DNA from: Mesorhizobium ciceri WSM4083
Lineage (GTDB): Bacteria; Pseudomonadota; Alphaproteobacteria; Rhizobiales; Rhizobiaceae
Length of the DNA: 64,000 nucleotides
Direction of reading: 5' to 3'
Assembly: GCF_000519305.1 (NCBI RefSeq)
Contig: NZ_JAFG01000007.1
Coordinates: 103,994-167,993, forward strand
How positions within the stretch are numbered: the first letter of the stretch is position 1; each line of letters begins with the position of its first letter. The position numbers were made by a program, and so were the translations under genes. The notes under the pieces are model-generated. The model did no database searches and was not told the origin of the DNA. It saw only the letters and a program-made list of their open reading frames with translations. This document shows, in pieces, positions 53,807-62,744 of this stretch.

Positions 53807-55087
53807 ATGAACCAGATCACACGCAGAACCATGCTTCAGCGCGGAGGAATGCTGGGGGCCATTCTGGCTCTCGATACGGTCAGCCCCGCCCTGGCCAAAA
53901 GAATGCCAGCCGGTTCGTCAGTGCGGTTCAAGGCGATCGACGCCGCCTTGCAGGCAGGCGTCTCAAAGGATGACGTGGCCGGTGTCATCGCCGTCGCGGC
54001 GACACGCAAAGGCATGATCTACGAGGGTGCCTTCGGCAAGGCGAACGTCGCAACGGACGCACCGATGACGCTCGACACGGTATTCTGGCTGCTGTCGATG
54101 ACCAAGGCGTTCACGGCGACGGCCTGTATGCAGCTGATTGAACAGGGCCGCCTGCATCTGGACGATGATGCGGCGAAATACCTGCCGGAACTGGCCTCTC
54201 CACAAATCCTCGACGGCTTTGCCGAGGATGGAACGCCGCGACTGCGGCCGGCCAAGCGCGCGATCAAGGTTCGCCATCTGCTGACGCATACCTCCGGCTA
54301 CACCTACTCGATCTGGAGCGAGGCTCTGACCCGCTACGAGAAGGTGACGGGCATGCCCGACATCGCGACCTGCAGGAACGCCGCTTTCACCGCCCCGCTC
54401 GAATTCGAGCCCGGCGAGCGATGGGAATATGGCATCAGCATGGACTGGGTCGGCAAGCTGGTCGAGGCGGTGTCCGATCAGTCGCTCGAAATCTACTTCC
54501 GCGAAAACATTTTCGCGCCGCTCGGCATGAAGGATTCAGGCTTCCTGATCGGCACCGAGCAGAAGCGGCGTGTCGCCAGCTTCCACAGCCGCCGCGCCGA
54601 TGGCGGGCTGCAGCCGGCACCCTTCGAGATGCCGCAGCGGCCGGAGTTCTTCATGGGCGGCGGCGGCGCCTTCTCGACGCCGCGCGACTACATGGCCTTT
54701 CTGCAGGCGCTGCTGAACGGCGGCGCGCTGCATGGCGTGCGAATCCTGCGTCCGGAGACGGTCGCCATGATGATGCAGAACCAGATCGGCGAGCTGAACG
54801 TCCAGGAGATGCGTTCGGCGCAGCCGTCCTATTCCCGCAGCTTCGACCAGTTCCCGGGACAGCCGCACAGATGGGGTCTGTCTTTCGACATCAACGTGCA
54901 AGCAGGACCGAACGGGCGCTCCGCCGGCAGCATCTCCTGGGCAGGTCTGCTCAACTGCTACTTCTGGCTCGACCCGGTGAAGCACGTCACCGGCGCGCTC
55001 TTCACCCAGGTCCTGCCCTTCTACGACGAGCGGGTCGTCGCGCTCTACGGCGCGTTCGAGCGCGGCCTCTATGCCGGGCTTGCCTGA
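53807..55087 (+). CDS. Serine hydrolase, beta-lactamase/esterase family (class C-like fold)
   Basis: A 426-aa exported protein. It has a twin-arginine-like signal (MNQITRRTMLQRGGMLGAIL). The nucleophile is in FWLLSMTKAFTATACMQLIE (S-x-x-K), and VRHLLTHTSGYTYSIW is the typical next block. A tyrosine in ERWEYGISMDWVGKLVE occupies the second catalytic motif. Proteins like this are usually esterases or peptidases rather than true beta-lactamases. AAAGGAG precedes the ATG at 53807. Confidence 0.92.
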   Translation: MNQITRRTMLQRGGMLGAILALDTVSPALAKRMPAGSSVRFKAIDAALQAGVSKDDVAGVIAVAATRKGMIYEGAFGKANVATDAPMTLDTVFWLLSMTKAFTATACMQLIEQGRLHLDDDAAKYLPELASPQILDGFAEDGTPRLRPAKRAIKVRHLLTHTSGYTYSIWSEALTRYEKVTGMPDIATCRNAAFTAPLEFEPGERWEYGISMDWVGKLVEAVSDQSLEIYFRENIFAPLGMKDSGFLIGTEQKRRVASFHSRRADGGLQPAPFEMPQRPEFFMGGGGAFSTPRDYMAFLQALLNGGALHGVRILRPETVAMMMQNQIGELNVQEMRSAQPSYSRSFDQFPGQPHRWGLSFDINVQAGPNGRSAGSISWAGLLNCYFWLDPVKHVTGALFTQVLPFYDERVVALYGAFERGLYAGLA

Positions 55088-55122
55088 GCCCAGCGATCGA
55101 CATCAACATCTGGAGAACCATC

Positions 55123-56004
55123 ATGTACGCAATCACCGGAATCAGCGGCAAGGTCGGCGGCGCACTTGCGCGCAGCCTTCTCGCCGAAGGACAGCCCGTC
55201 CGCGCCGTTCTGCGCGACGAGACCAAGGCGGCGGAGTGGAGAACCCGGGGCTGTGACGTCGCTCTGGCCGAGATGAACGATACGGCAAGCCTTACTTCAG
55301 CCTTCAGGGGTGCCACGGGCGTCTTCATCCTGCCGCCCTCCGAGTTCGACCCGGAGCCAGGCTTTCCCGAGGCCAGGCGCGTCATCGCGGCCGTGGCGGC
55401 GGCTTTGGCCGAGGCGCGTCCCGGCAAGGTGGTCTGCTTGTCGACCATCGGCGCCGATGCTCCGCACGAGAACCTGCTGACCCAGCGCACGCTGATGGAA
55501 CAGTCGCTGGGGGAGATCGGCCTTCCGGTCACCTTCCTGAGGCCCGGCTGGTTCATGGAAAATGCGCTCTGGGACGTTCCCTCGGCGCGCGATGAAGGCG
55601 TGTTGTGCAGCTTCCTGCAGCCGGCTGACAGGCCGTTCCCGATGGTTGGGACGCAAGATGTCGGGCGCCAGGCCGCCATGCTCCTCCGTGAGGACTGGAG
55701 CGGGACGCGGGTCGTCGAGCTGGAAGGGCCCGCACGCGTCTCGCCCAACGATCTCGCCCGCGCCTTCGCCACGGTGCTGGAGCGCCCGGTCAGGGTCGAG
55801 ACAGTGCCGCGCGAAAGCTGGGAGGAGATCTTCCGTTCCCAAGGCACGCAAAATCCGTCACCCCGGATCCGGATGCTTGACGGCTTCAACGAGGGCTGGA
55901 TCGAGTTCAGCGACCACGGCCGATCGGCGGTGAAGGGCACCACGACACTTGAAAGCGTCATCGTCGAACTCGTCAGGGCGAGCCAAGCCAAGACAGCTGC
56001 CTGA
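55123..56004 (+). CDS. NmrA-like/atypical SDR NAD(P)-binding protein
   Basis: A 293-aa protein with N-terminal cofactor motif YAITGISGKVGGALARSLL and a lost SDR active site, as in NmrA-like redox sensors or quinone reductases of the NAD(P)H-binding group. Other blocks are GATGVFILPPSEFDPEPGFP, VVCLSTIGADAPHENLL and VTFLRPGWFMENALWDV. It starts 35 bp after the serine hydrolase, on the same strand. Confidence 0.9.
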   Translation: MYAITGISGKVGGALARSLLAEGQPVRAVLRDETKAAEWRTRGCDVALAEMNDTASLTSAFRGATGVFILPPSEFDPEPGFPEARRVIAAVAAALAEARPGKVVCLSTIGADAPHENLLTQRTLMEQSLGEIGLPVTFLRPGWFMENALWDVPSARDEGVLCSFLQPADRPFPMVGTQDVGRQAAMLLREDWSGTRVVELEGPARVSPNDLARAFATVLERPVRVETVPRESWEEIFRSQGTQNPSPRIRMLDGFNEGWIEFSDHGRSAVKGTTTLESVIVELVRASQAKTAA

Positions 56005-56103
56005 CACGATCACGACTTACCGCATGGATACCCGAACCAGCGGCGGCGCGATGCGGCGGGGGCGCGTGTAGCCCCGCCGCCACATCCGCGAAAGGACACC
56101 ACC

Positions 56104-56928
56104 ATGGAATCAATCACCGCACAAGGCGTTGCGATTCCACGCCTCGGCTTCGGCACGTTCCGCATGCCAGGAGGCGACGCCCAACCGGTCGTCGAGAGCG
56201 CGATTGCGCTCGGCTACCGGCATATCGACACCGCGGCGATGTACGAGAACGAGGCCGCCGTAGGCGCCGCCATCACGGCGTCCGGCGTGAACCGGAACGA
56301 GCTCTTCGTCACGACGAAGGTCTGGCACGACCAGCTTGCGCCGGATGCGCTCCGCCGGGCCTTTGACACCAGCCTGGGCAGACTGCGGCTCGACCATGTC
56401 GATCTCTACATGATCCACTGGCCGTCCAGAGAAATGGACATGACGGCGACGCTGCAGACGCTGATGTCGCTGCGAGAGCGCAGCCTCACGCGTGCGATCG
56501 GCGTGTGCAACTTCAATCTGCCGATGATCCGCCGCGCCGTGGAAGAGATCGGCGCGCCGATCGCGAGCGTACAGGTCGAATACCACCCATTCCTGTCGCA
56601 GGACCGGATGCTGTACTACCTGCGGGGCAAAGGCATCCCGTTGACGGCCTACGCACCGCTCGCCCAGGGCCGGGCCGCGAACGACGCAACGCTCGCTGCC
56701 CTCGGGCGCAAGCATGGCTGTAGCGCCGCGCAGCTGGCCATCGCGTGGCTTCTGGATCAGGAGGGCGTCATCGTGATCCCGAAAGCCGCTCGCCCTGAAA
56801 GCCAGAAGTCCAATATCGACGCGCGCGGCATCCGGCTCAACGATGAGGATCGGGCGGCGATCGCGGCTCTCCCGAAGGACCAGCGCTTCGTCCGGCCGCC
56901 CTTCGCACCGGAATGGGATGCCGCATGA
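56104..56928 (+). CDS. Aldo/keto reductase
   Basis: A 274-aa NADPH-dependent reductase. Catalytic Asp and Tyr are in HIDTAAMYENEAAVG, the Lys in LFVTTKVWHDQL and the His in VDLYMIHWPS. Further family blocks are RAIGVCNFNLPMIRRAVEE and VQVEYHPFLSQDRMLYYLRG. It resembles 2,5-diketo-D-gluconate reductase-type enzymes. It lies about 100 bp after the NmrA-like gene and could be part of the same transcript. Confidence 0.94.
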   Translation: MESITAQGVAIPRLGFGTFRMPGGDAQPVVESAIALGYRHIDTAAMYENEAAVGAAITASGVNRNELFVTTKVWHDQLAPDALRRAFDTSLGRLRLDHVDLYMIHWPSREMDMTATLQTLMSLRERSLTRAIGVCNFNLPMIRRAVEEIGAPIASVQVEYHPFLSQDRMLYYLRGKGIPLTAYAPLAQGRAANDATLAALGRKHGCSAAQLAIAWLLDQEGVIVIPKAARPESQKSNIDARGIRLNDEDRAAIAALPKDQRFVRPPFAPEWDAA

Positions 56929-57146
56929 AATTGCAGCCGCATCTCGCTATCAATCGCCAGCTTTGTGAACCCAAACTCTGAGAACCTTTCCATCCCTTGA
57001 GTGCAGATGTCTGCGGATATCGGCAGTTTGCCATTTGAGTCCGATTGTAGTCTGCTAGCTTGCCCTGGTTGTTGCTTCATGCGCAGCCGGTGTTGAGAGG
57101 AGTTCCGCACAGCGGTTGGAGATTCATATCCCGGGAGGAGATCACG

Positions 57147-58124
57147 ATGAGAAGATTTGTCGCCACTCTGGCTGCTGCCGCGGCCGTCACGCTTTATGGG
57201 TTCACTGCCGGCGCGCAGACCTATCCTGAACGCACCATCACCGTTGTGGTGCCCTTTGCGGCCGGTGGCCCGACCGACACGGTCACGCGCCTCGTCGCTG
57301 AAGCCATGTCGAAGGATCTCGGCCAGCAAGTCATCGTCGAGAATGTCGGCGGCGCCGGCGGCACGCTGGGTGCCGGCCGCGTCGCCAACGCCGAGCCTGA
57401 CGGCTATACGCTGCTGCTCCATCATATCGGCATGGCGACAAGTGCGACGCTGTACAGAAAGCTCGCCTACGACACGCTGAACGCCTTCGAATATGTCGGC
57501 CTCGTCACCGAGGTGCCGATGACCATCGTCGGCCGCAAGGACCTGGAGCCGACCGATCTCAAGGGGTTGGTGGAGTACGCCAAGGCCAACAAGGATTCCA
57601 TAACCGTCGCCAATGCCGGCATCGGTGCGGCCTCGCATCTGTGCGGCATGCTGTTCATGAGCGCCATCAAGACGCCGCTGGTCACCGTGCCCTACAAGGG
57701 CACCGGCCCGGCCATGACCGATCTCCTCGGCGGCCAGGTCGACATCATGTGCGACCAGACGACCAACACCACCAAGCAGATTCAGGGCGGCACGATCAAG
57801 GCCTATGCCGTCACCTCGCCGGAACGTCTCGATGTGCTGAAAGACGTCCCAACCACGGTGGAAGGCGGCCTGCCCGAGGTGCAGGTCGGCATCTGGCACG
57901 GTCTCTACGCACCCAAGGGCACGCCGGCCGAGATCACCGAACGCCTGTCGAAATCGCTGCAGGTCGCGCTGAAGGACCAGAACGTCGCGGCCCGCTTCGC
58001 CGAACTCGGCACCAAGCCGTCGCTTGAGGCCGATGCGACGCCCGCCGCACTGAAGGCCAAGCTGGAAAGCGAGATCGCGCGCTGGAAGCCGATTATCGAA
58101 GCCGCCGGCCAGTACGCCGACTAA
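57147..58124 (+). CDS. Tripartite tricarboxylate transporter substrate-binding protein (cassette 2)
   Basis: Bug/TctC-type binding protein, 325 aa. The signal peptide is RRFVATLAAAAAVTLYGFTAGA with cleavage before QTYPERTIT. Typical blocks: ITVVVPFAAGGPTDTVTRLV, QVIVENVGGAGGTLGAGRVA and TVPYKGTGPAMTDLLGGQVD. GGGAGGAG precedes the ATG. It differs clearly from the cassette 1 protein, so the ligand is probably different. Confidence 0.94.
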   Translation: MRRFVATLAAAAAVTLYGFTAGAQTYPERTITVVVPFAAGGPTDTVTRLVAEAMSKDLGQQVIVENVGGAGGTLGAGRVANAEPDGYTLLLHHIGMATSATLYRKLAYDTLNAFEYVGLVTEVPMTIVGRKDLEPTDLKGLVEYAKANKDSITVANAGIGAASHLCGMLFMSAIKTPLVTVPYKGTGPAMTDLLGGQVDIMCDQTTNTTKQIQGGTIKAYAVTSPERLDVLKDVPTTVEGGLPEVQVGIWHGLYAPKGTPAEITERLSKSLQVALKDQNVAARFAELGTKPSLEADATPAALKAKLESEIARWKPIIEAAGQYAD

Positions 58125-58129
58125 GGGTT

Positions 58130-58158
58130 GAACAGGGGCGCCACCGGCGCCCCTGTTC
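58130..58158 (+). terminator. Hairpin between binding-protein gene and tctB (cassette 2)
   Basis: Perfect 13-bp stem GAACAGGGGCGCC (58130-58142) with its inverse (58146-58158) and a 3-base loop, six bases after the binding-protein stop. Without a T-run it is more likely an mRNA stabiliser or attenuator than a full stop. Confidence 0.65.
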
Positions 58159-58199
58159 GCTCGGCATCCACCAGCCACTGCGGGCTTGGGAGAACCATC

Positions 58200-58673
58200 A
58201 TGAAACCTTTCGCGATCGACAGGGCCAACGGCCTGTGCGCCGCCCTGTTCATCGGTTTCGGCGCATGGTTCGCGCTGCAATCGCTCGGCCTCGAAATCGG
58301 CACCGCCTTGCGCATGGGTCCAGGCTATTTTCCGCTGGTCCTGGCGATCGTGCTGATCCTGCTTGGCGCCGTCATTCTCGTCCAGGCCGTACGCGTCGGG
58401 GGCGAAGCAATCGGGCACATTGCGTGGCGCGGCATGCTGCTCATCCTGCCTGCTCCGATCTTCTTCGGCCTGACGGTGCGCGGCCTCGGCTTCATCCCGT
58501 CGATCTTTCTCACGGCGTTGATCGCGTCGTTTGCCAGCCGCCGCATGAAGCCGTTGACCGCGCTCGTGCTGTCGGCCGGCCTGACATTGTTTGCGTACCT
58601 CGTCTTCAGCTACGCGCTCGGCCTGCCGTTCCGCCGCTTCGGCCCGTGGCTGGCCCCATGGTTGGTGTCGTGA
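58200..58673 (+). CDS. Tripartite tricarboxylate transporter small subunit TctB (cassette 2)
   Basis: A 157-aa membrane protein with four helices, including LCAALFIGFGAWFALQSLGL, FPLVLAIVLILLGAVILVQA and LSAGLTLFAYLVFSYALGLP. The block LRMGPGYFPLVLAIVLI is a TctB hallmark. Its stop is 4 bp before the TctA start. Confidence 0.9.
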   Translation: MKPFAIDRANGLCAALFIGFGAWFALQSLGLEIGTALRMGPGYFPLVLAIVLILLGAVILVQAVRVGGEAIGHIAWRGMLLILPAPIFFGLTVRGLGFIPSIFLTALIASFASRRMKPLTALVLSAGLTLFAYLVFSYALGLPFRRFGPWLAPWLVS

Positions 58674-58677
58674 AGCG

Positions 58678-60192
58678 ATGAGCATGGATCTGCTCGACAA
58701 CCTCGCGCTCGGTTTTTCGACGGCGACGTCGCTGACCAACCTCGGTTTCTGCCTGATCGGCGTCCTTCTCGGCACGCTGATCGGCGTTCTGCCCGGCATC
58801 GGCGCCACCGCGACCATCGCCATGCTTTTGCCGATCACCTTCCAGATCGGCGACCCGGTTTCCTCCCTCATCATGCTCGCCGGCATCTATTACGGTGCGC
58901 AATATGGCGGCTCGACCACCGCCATTCTCATCAACATGCCCGGCGAATCCTCGTCCGCCGTCACTGCGATCGACGGCTACCAGATGGCCAGGAACGGCCG
59001 CGCCGGCGCGGCCCTCGCGATCGCGGCCATCGGCTCGTTCTTTGCCGGCACCGTGTCGACGTTCCTCGTCGCCATCTTTGCCCCGCCGCTGACGGCGATA
59101 GCGCTGAAGTTCGGCGCGGCCGAGTATTTTTCGCTGATGATCGTCGGTTTGGTTTCGTCCGTCGCACTCGCCCACGGCTCGATCGTCAAGGCGCTGGCCA
59201 TGGTCGTGCTCGGCCTGCTGCTCGGCATTGTCGGCACCGACATTTACACCGGCACGCCGCGCTTCACGCTTGGAATCCGGGAATATGCCGACGGGTTGAA
59301 TTTCGTTGCGGTGGCGGTTGGCGTCTTTGGAGTCGCCGAGATCCTGCGCAACCTCGAAAACGAGGATGAGCGTTCCGTGATGATCCGCAAGGTCACCGGC
59401 CTTATGCCGACCCGCGAGGACTTTCGGCGCATGGCAGCGCCCATCGTGCGCGGAACCATCATCGGTTCGGCGCTCGGCATCCTGCCGGGAGGCGGCGCGA
59501 TCCTGGCAGCTTTTGCGTCCTACACGGTCGAAAAACGCGTCTCGAAAAACCCGCAGGAGTTCGGCAAGGGCGCTATCGAAGGCGTCGCCGGACCGGAATC
59601 GGCCAACAATGCCGGTGCGCAGACCTCCTTCATCCCGATGCTGACGCTCGGCATTCCGGCCAACCCGGTCATGGCGCTGATGATCGGCGCCATGATCATC
59701 CAGGGCATCGTACCCGGCCCCAATGTCGCGACCGAACAGCCGGCGCTGTTCTGGGGCATCATCGCCTCGATGTGGATCGGCAATCTGATGCTGATCATCC
59801 TCAACCTGCCGCTCATCGGGCTTTGGGTGAAGCTGCTGACGATCCCCTATTACGTGCTTTTCCCGATCATCATGGCGTTCTGCTCGATCGGCGTCTACAG
59901 CGTCAACAGCAACGTCTACGACCTCTACGCCGTCGCCTTCTTCGGCTTCCTCGGCTACCTCCTGACCAAGCTGCGCTGCGAACCGGCGCCGCTGCTGCTC
60001 GGCTTCGTGCTCGGCCCGCTGCTCGAGGAAAACCTGCGCCGCGCCATGATCCTCTCGCGCGGCGACCCGAGCACTTTCGTGACCAGACCGATCAGCGCCG
60101 GCCTGCTGCTCATCGCGCTCGCCGTGCTCGCCGTCGTCTTCCTGCCGGCGGTCAAGAAAAAGCGCGAAGAGGTGTTTGTGGAGGAGAGTTGA
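58678..60192 (+). CDS. Tripartite tricarboxylate transporter permease TctA (cassette 2)
   Basis: A 504-aa permease. Blocks matching the family: LIGVLLGTLIGVLPGIGATA, GIYYGAQYGGSTTAILINMP, ALGILPGGGAILAAFASYTV and GVAGPESANNAGAQTSFIPM. It ends with a charged KKKREEVFVEES tail. The convergent nth gene stops 3 bp after it. No enzyme genes accompany this cassette. Confidence 0.94.
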   Translation: MSMDLLDNLALGFSTATSLTNLGFCLIGVLLGTLIGVLPGIGATATIAMLLPITFQIGDPVSSLIMLAGIYYGAQYGGSTTAILINMPGESSSAVTAIDGYQMARNGRAGAALAIAAIGSFFAGTVSTFLVAIFAPPLTAIALKFGAAEYFSLMIVGLVSSVALAHGSIVKALAMVVLGLLLGIVGTDIYTGTPRFTLGIREYADGLNFVAVAVGVFGVAEILRNLENEDERSVMIRKVTGLMPTREDFRRMAAPIVRGTIIGSALGILPGGGAILAAFASYTVEKRVSKNPQEFGKGAIEGVAGPESANNAGAQTSFIPMLTLGIPANPVMALMIGAMIIQGIVPGPNVATEQPALFWGIIASMWIGNLMLIILNLPLIGLWVKLLTIPYYVLFPIIMAFCSIGVYSVNSNVYDLYAVAFFGFLGYLLTKLRCEPAPLLLGFVLGPLLEENLRRAMILSRGDPSTFVTRPISAGLLLIALAVLAVVFLPAVKKKREEVFVEES

Positions 60193-60195
60193 ATT

Positions 60196-61017
60196 TTACG
60201 CCGTTCCGCTGCCGCCCCGAATCTCGTCGACCGGGTCGAGCGGTGCGATCGGCACCAGCGGTGCCGGCACATCGGTCGTCTTGACCTCGGCCTTGCAGAT
60301 GTCGGCGATGACGCAGGCCGGGCAATCCGGCTTGCGCGCCTTGCAGACGTAGCGGCCATGCAGGATCAGCCAGTGATGTGCATGGCGCATATATTCGTCC
60401 GGAATGATCTTCAACAATCCTTGCTCGACCTGTTCCGGCGTCTTGCCGGGCGCCAATCCGAGCCGGTTGCCGATGCGCAGAATGTGTGTGTCGACCGCCA
60501 TCGTGTGCTGGCCGAAGGCCATGTTGAGCACGACATTGGCGGTCTTGCGCCCGACCCCGGGCAGCTTGACCAATTCATCACGACTATCGGGTACCTCGCC
60601 GCCATGGTCGCGGATCAGCGCCTGCGACAGCGCAATCACATTCTTCGCCTTGTTGCGCCACAGCCCGATGGTGCGGATATATTCGCCGACCCTTGCCTCC
60701 CCCAGCGCCAGCATCTTGTGCGGCGTATCGGCGGCCTTGAACAGCGCCCGCGTCGCCTTGTTGACGCCGGCATCCGTCGCTTGCGCCGACAGCACCACCG
60801 CGACCAGCAGCGTGAAGGCGTTGACATGTTCGAGCTCGCCCTTCGGCTCGGGCCGCTGGACGGAAAAGCGCCGGAATATCTCGTTCACTTCGGCCGGGCT
60901 GTAGCGTGACGAGCTTCGCACCGGCCGCGGGCGCGGCTTGGCGTTCGACCCATCGCGTCGTGCGGGCAACAGCTCTTTTTTGGACAGGGAAGAATCTTTG
61001 GACTTGGGGCTCGCCAT
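60196..61017 (-). CDS. nth: Endonuclease III
   Basis: DNA glycosylase/AP lyase that removes oxidised pyrimidines, 273 aa. The helix-hairpin-helix with catalytic Lys region is KLPGVGRKTANVVLNMAFGQ, and the catalytic Asp is in AVDTHILRIGNRLGLAPGKT. The [4Fe-4S] cysteines are in CKARKPDCPACVIADIC. A 40-residue basic extension precedes the usual N-terminus. AGGAGGGAA precedes the ATG at 61017. It is divergent from the DUF2244 gene, with only 22 bp between starts. Confidence 0.96.
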   Translation of the reverse strand: MASPKSKDSSLSKKELLPARRDGSNAKPRPRPVRSSSRYSPAEVNEIFRRFSVQRPEPKGELEHVNAFTLLVAVVLSAQATDAGVNKATRALFKAADTPHKMLALGEARVGEYIRTIGLWRNKAKNVIALSQALIRDHGGEVPDSRDELVKLPGVGRKTANVVLNMAFGQHTMAVDTHILRIGNRLGLAPGKTPEQVEQGLLKIIPDEYMRHAHHWLILHGRYVCKARKPDCPACVIADICKAEVKTTDVPAPLVPIAPLDPVDEIRGGSGTA

Positions 61018-61039
61018 TTCCCTCCTATAATATCCCCTC

Positions 61040-61534
61040 ATGAGCGACACAAACGCCTCGTTTCAGGCCGACGAGCCATTCTTTCAGGCGCTACTCACCC
61101 CCCACCGGTCTCTGGGCCGGACGGGCTTCTTCATCCTGATGGGCGCGCTGCTGTTCGGCTGGCTGGTGACAGGCGCGTTTTTCCTGTCGCGCGGCGCCTG
61201 GCCGGTGTTCGGCTTCTTCGGCCTCGACGTGGCCGCCGTCTACATCGCCTTTCGCATCAACTATCGTGCCGCTCGTGCCCGCGAAGAAGTCTCGGTCTCG
61301 CGCACCAGCCTCGACATCCGCAAGACCGCACCTTCCGGCAAATCGGAAGCGCATCGCTTCAATCCGTTCTGGGCGCGGTTTTCGGTGGCCCGCCACGCCG
61401 AGATCGGCATCACAGGGATGACGGTGGAAGGCGAAGGCCGGAACGTGCCGATCGGATCGTTCCTGGACCCCGATTCCCGCGAGAGCTTTGCCACCGCCTT
61501 TTCGCGGGCGCTGGCGACCGCCAAGGCACGCTGA
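61040..61534 (+). CDS. DUF2244 domain-containing membrane protein
   Basis: A 164-aa protein. It opens with FFQALLTPHRSLGRTGFFIL, then two helices (FILMGALLFGWLVTGAFFLS and WPVFGFFGLDVAAVYIAFRI), followed by a cytoplasmic domain with FNPFWARFSVARHAEIGITG and VPIGSFLDPDSRESFATAFS. This is the standard DUF2244 arrangement next to nth in many alphaproteobacteria. Function unknown. Confidence 0.9.
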   Translation: MSDTNASFQADEPFFQALLTPHRSLGRTGFFILMGALLFGWLVTGAFFLSRGAWPVFGFFGLDVAAVYIAFRINYRAARAREEVSVSRTSLDIRKTAPSGKSEAHRFNPFWARFSVARHAEIGITGMTVEGEGRNVPIGSFLDPDSRESFATAFSRALATAKAR

Positions 61535-61658
61535 GCCAGCCACGAGCGGCTTTTGGGCTCGAATCCCGTGTCTATCGGGGTATGCGCCGCAAGAAGGCAA
61601 GTTTCGGGTGGCGATCGACGCCCCGAGGGGCGATATTCCGGCTCAAGGAGACAGTTCC

Positions 61659-62534
61659 ATGAGCACACACACAGCAGTCCTCAAAAAGGACATCACGCCT
61701 AAAGGCAGCGACTACGAAATCGTGCGCCGTGCCATCGAGAAGATCAGTCTCGACTATCGTGATCAGCCTTCCCTCGAAGAACTGGCCGAGGAGGTCGGCG
61801 AGACGCCGACCGGCCTGCAAAAACTCTTCACCCGCTGGGCCGGCCTGTCGCCCAAGGCCTTCCTGCAGGCGGTGACACTGGATCATGCGCGCAGGCTGCT
61901 CGATTCCGGCATGCCGCTGCTCGAGACCTCGTTCGAGCTGGGCATGTCCGGCCCGGGCCGGCTGCATGACCTGTTCGTCACGCATGAGGCGATGTCGCCG
62001 GGCGACTACAAGACACGCGGCGCCGGGCTCACCATCCGCTACGGCTTCCATTCCTCGCCATTCGGCACCGCCCTGATCATGGCCACCGAGCGTGGGCTTG
62101 CCGGCCTCGCCTTCAGCGACCCCGGCGAGGAACGCGCCGCCTTCGCCGACATGTCCAGCCGCTGGCCGAACGCCATCTATGTCGAGGACATGACTGCTAC
62201 CGGCCCCTATGCCGCCCGTATCTTCGATCCGACGCTGTGGCGCCCCGACCAGCCGCTGCATGTCGTCATGATCGGCACCGACTTCCAGGTTCGCGTCTGG
62301 GAGGCGCTGCTCAAGATCCCGATGGGCAAGGCCCGCACCTATTCCTCGATCGCGGCCAGCATCGGCGCCCCGTCCGCCAGCCGGGCGGTGGGTGCGGCCA
62401 ACGGCGCCAATCCGCTCTCCTTCGTGGTGCCTTGTCACCGCGCCATCGGCAAATCCGGCGACCTGACCGGCTATCATTGGGGCCTGACCCGCAAGCGCGC
62501 CATTCTGGGCTGGGAAGCCGGGCAGGTGTCGTAA
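61659..62534 (+). CDS. AraC-Ogt type methylated-DNA-protein cysteine methyltransferase
   Basis: A 291-aa protein: an AraC-type helix-turn-helix (SLEELAEEVGETPTGLQKLF, GLSPKAFLQAVTLDHARRLL) followed by an O6-alkylguanine-DNA alkyltransferase domain. The acceptor cysteine is in LSFVVPCHRAIGKSGDLTGY, and the DNA-binding helix is TYSSIAASIGAPSASRAVGA. The N-terminal zinc/methylphosphotriester domain of full-length Ada is absent, so direct Ada-style self-induction is doubtful. AAGGAG precedes the ATG at 61659. Confidence 0.94.
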   Translation: MSTHTAVLKKDITPKGSDYEIVRRAIEKISLDYRDQPSLEELAEEVGETPTGLQKLFTRWAGLSPKAFLQAVTLDHARRLLDSGMPLLETSFELGMSGPGRLHDLFVTHEAMSPGDYKTRGAGLTIRYGFHSSPFGTALIMATERGLAGLAFSDPGEERAAFADMSSRWPNAIYVEDMTATGPYAARIFDPTLWRPDQPLHVVMIGTDFQVRVWEALLKIPMGKARTYSSIAASIGAPSASRAVGAANGANPLSFVVPCHRAIGKSGDLTGYHWGLTRKRAILGWEAGQVS

Positions 62535-62667
62535 TATCGATTTTCTCGATACTGCGAAGAAAAACATGGATATATCGGCACTGATAAGTATAAGCGCGAT
62601 TTTCACTGTCTTTGCAACCGAGGGCAACCTCCGGTTCCTGTGATTGTTATTTAAGGAATTATTTTAG

Positions 62668-62683
62668 GTAACTCTAAATTAAC
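62668..62683 (+). promoter_or_regulatory. CtrA-like binding motif
   Basis: GTAA-N7-TTAAC matches the alphaproteobacterial CtrA consensus TTAA-N7-TTAA(C) with one mismatch. It lies 62 bp before the first gene of the pilus-like secreted set, in an AT-rich leader. CtrA commonly controls pilus and surface genes (established knowledge); assignment here is inference. Confidence 0.35.
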
Positions 62684-62744
62684 CACGATAAAGTGATGAT
62701 GCCCTCATATTAATCCGGACGATCCGGCTTGATAGGAGGTCCCG

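Noticed and set aside
53807..55087. True beta-lactamase conferring resistance
   Set aside because: The family is broad; the S-x-x-K motif is present but other class C hallmarks are not clear, so a general serine hydrolase is the safer call.
56757..58886. 709-codon minus-strand ORF over the second TTT cassette
   Set aside because: Antisense to clear tctC and tctB genes with good ribosome sites.
62535..62551. TATCGA/TCGATA inverted repeat after the AraC-Ogt gene
   Set aside because: Short AT-rich arms and no T-tract; not convincing as terminator or operator.
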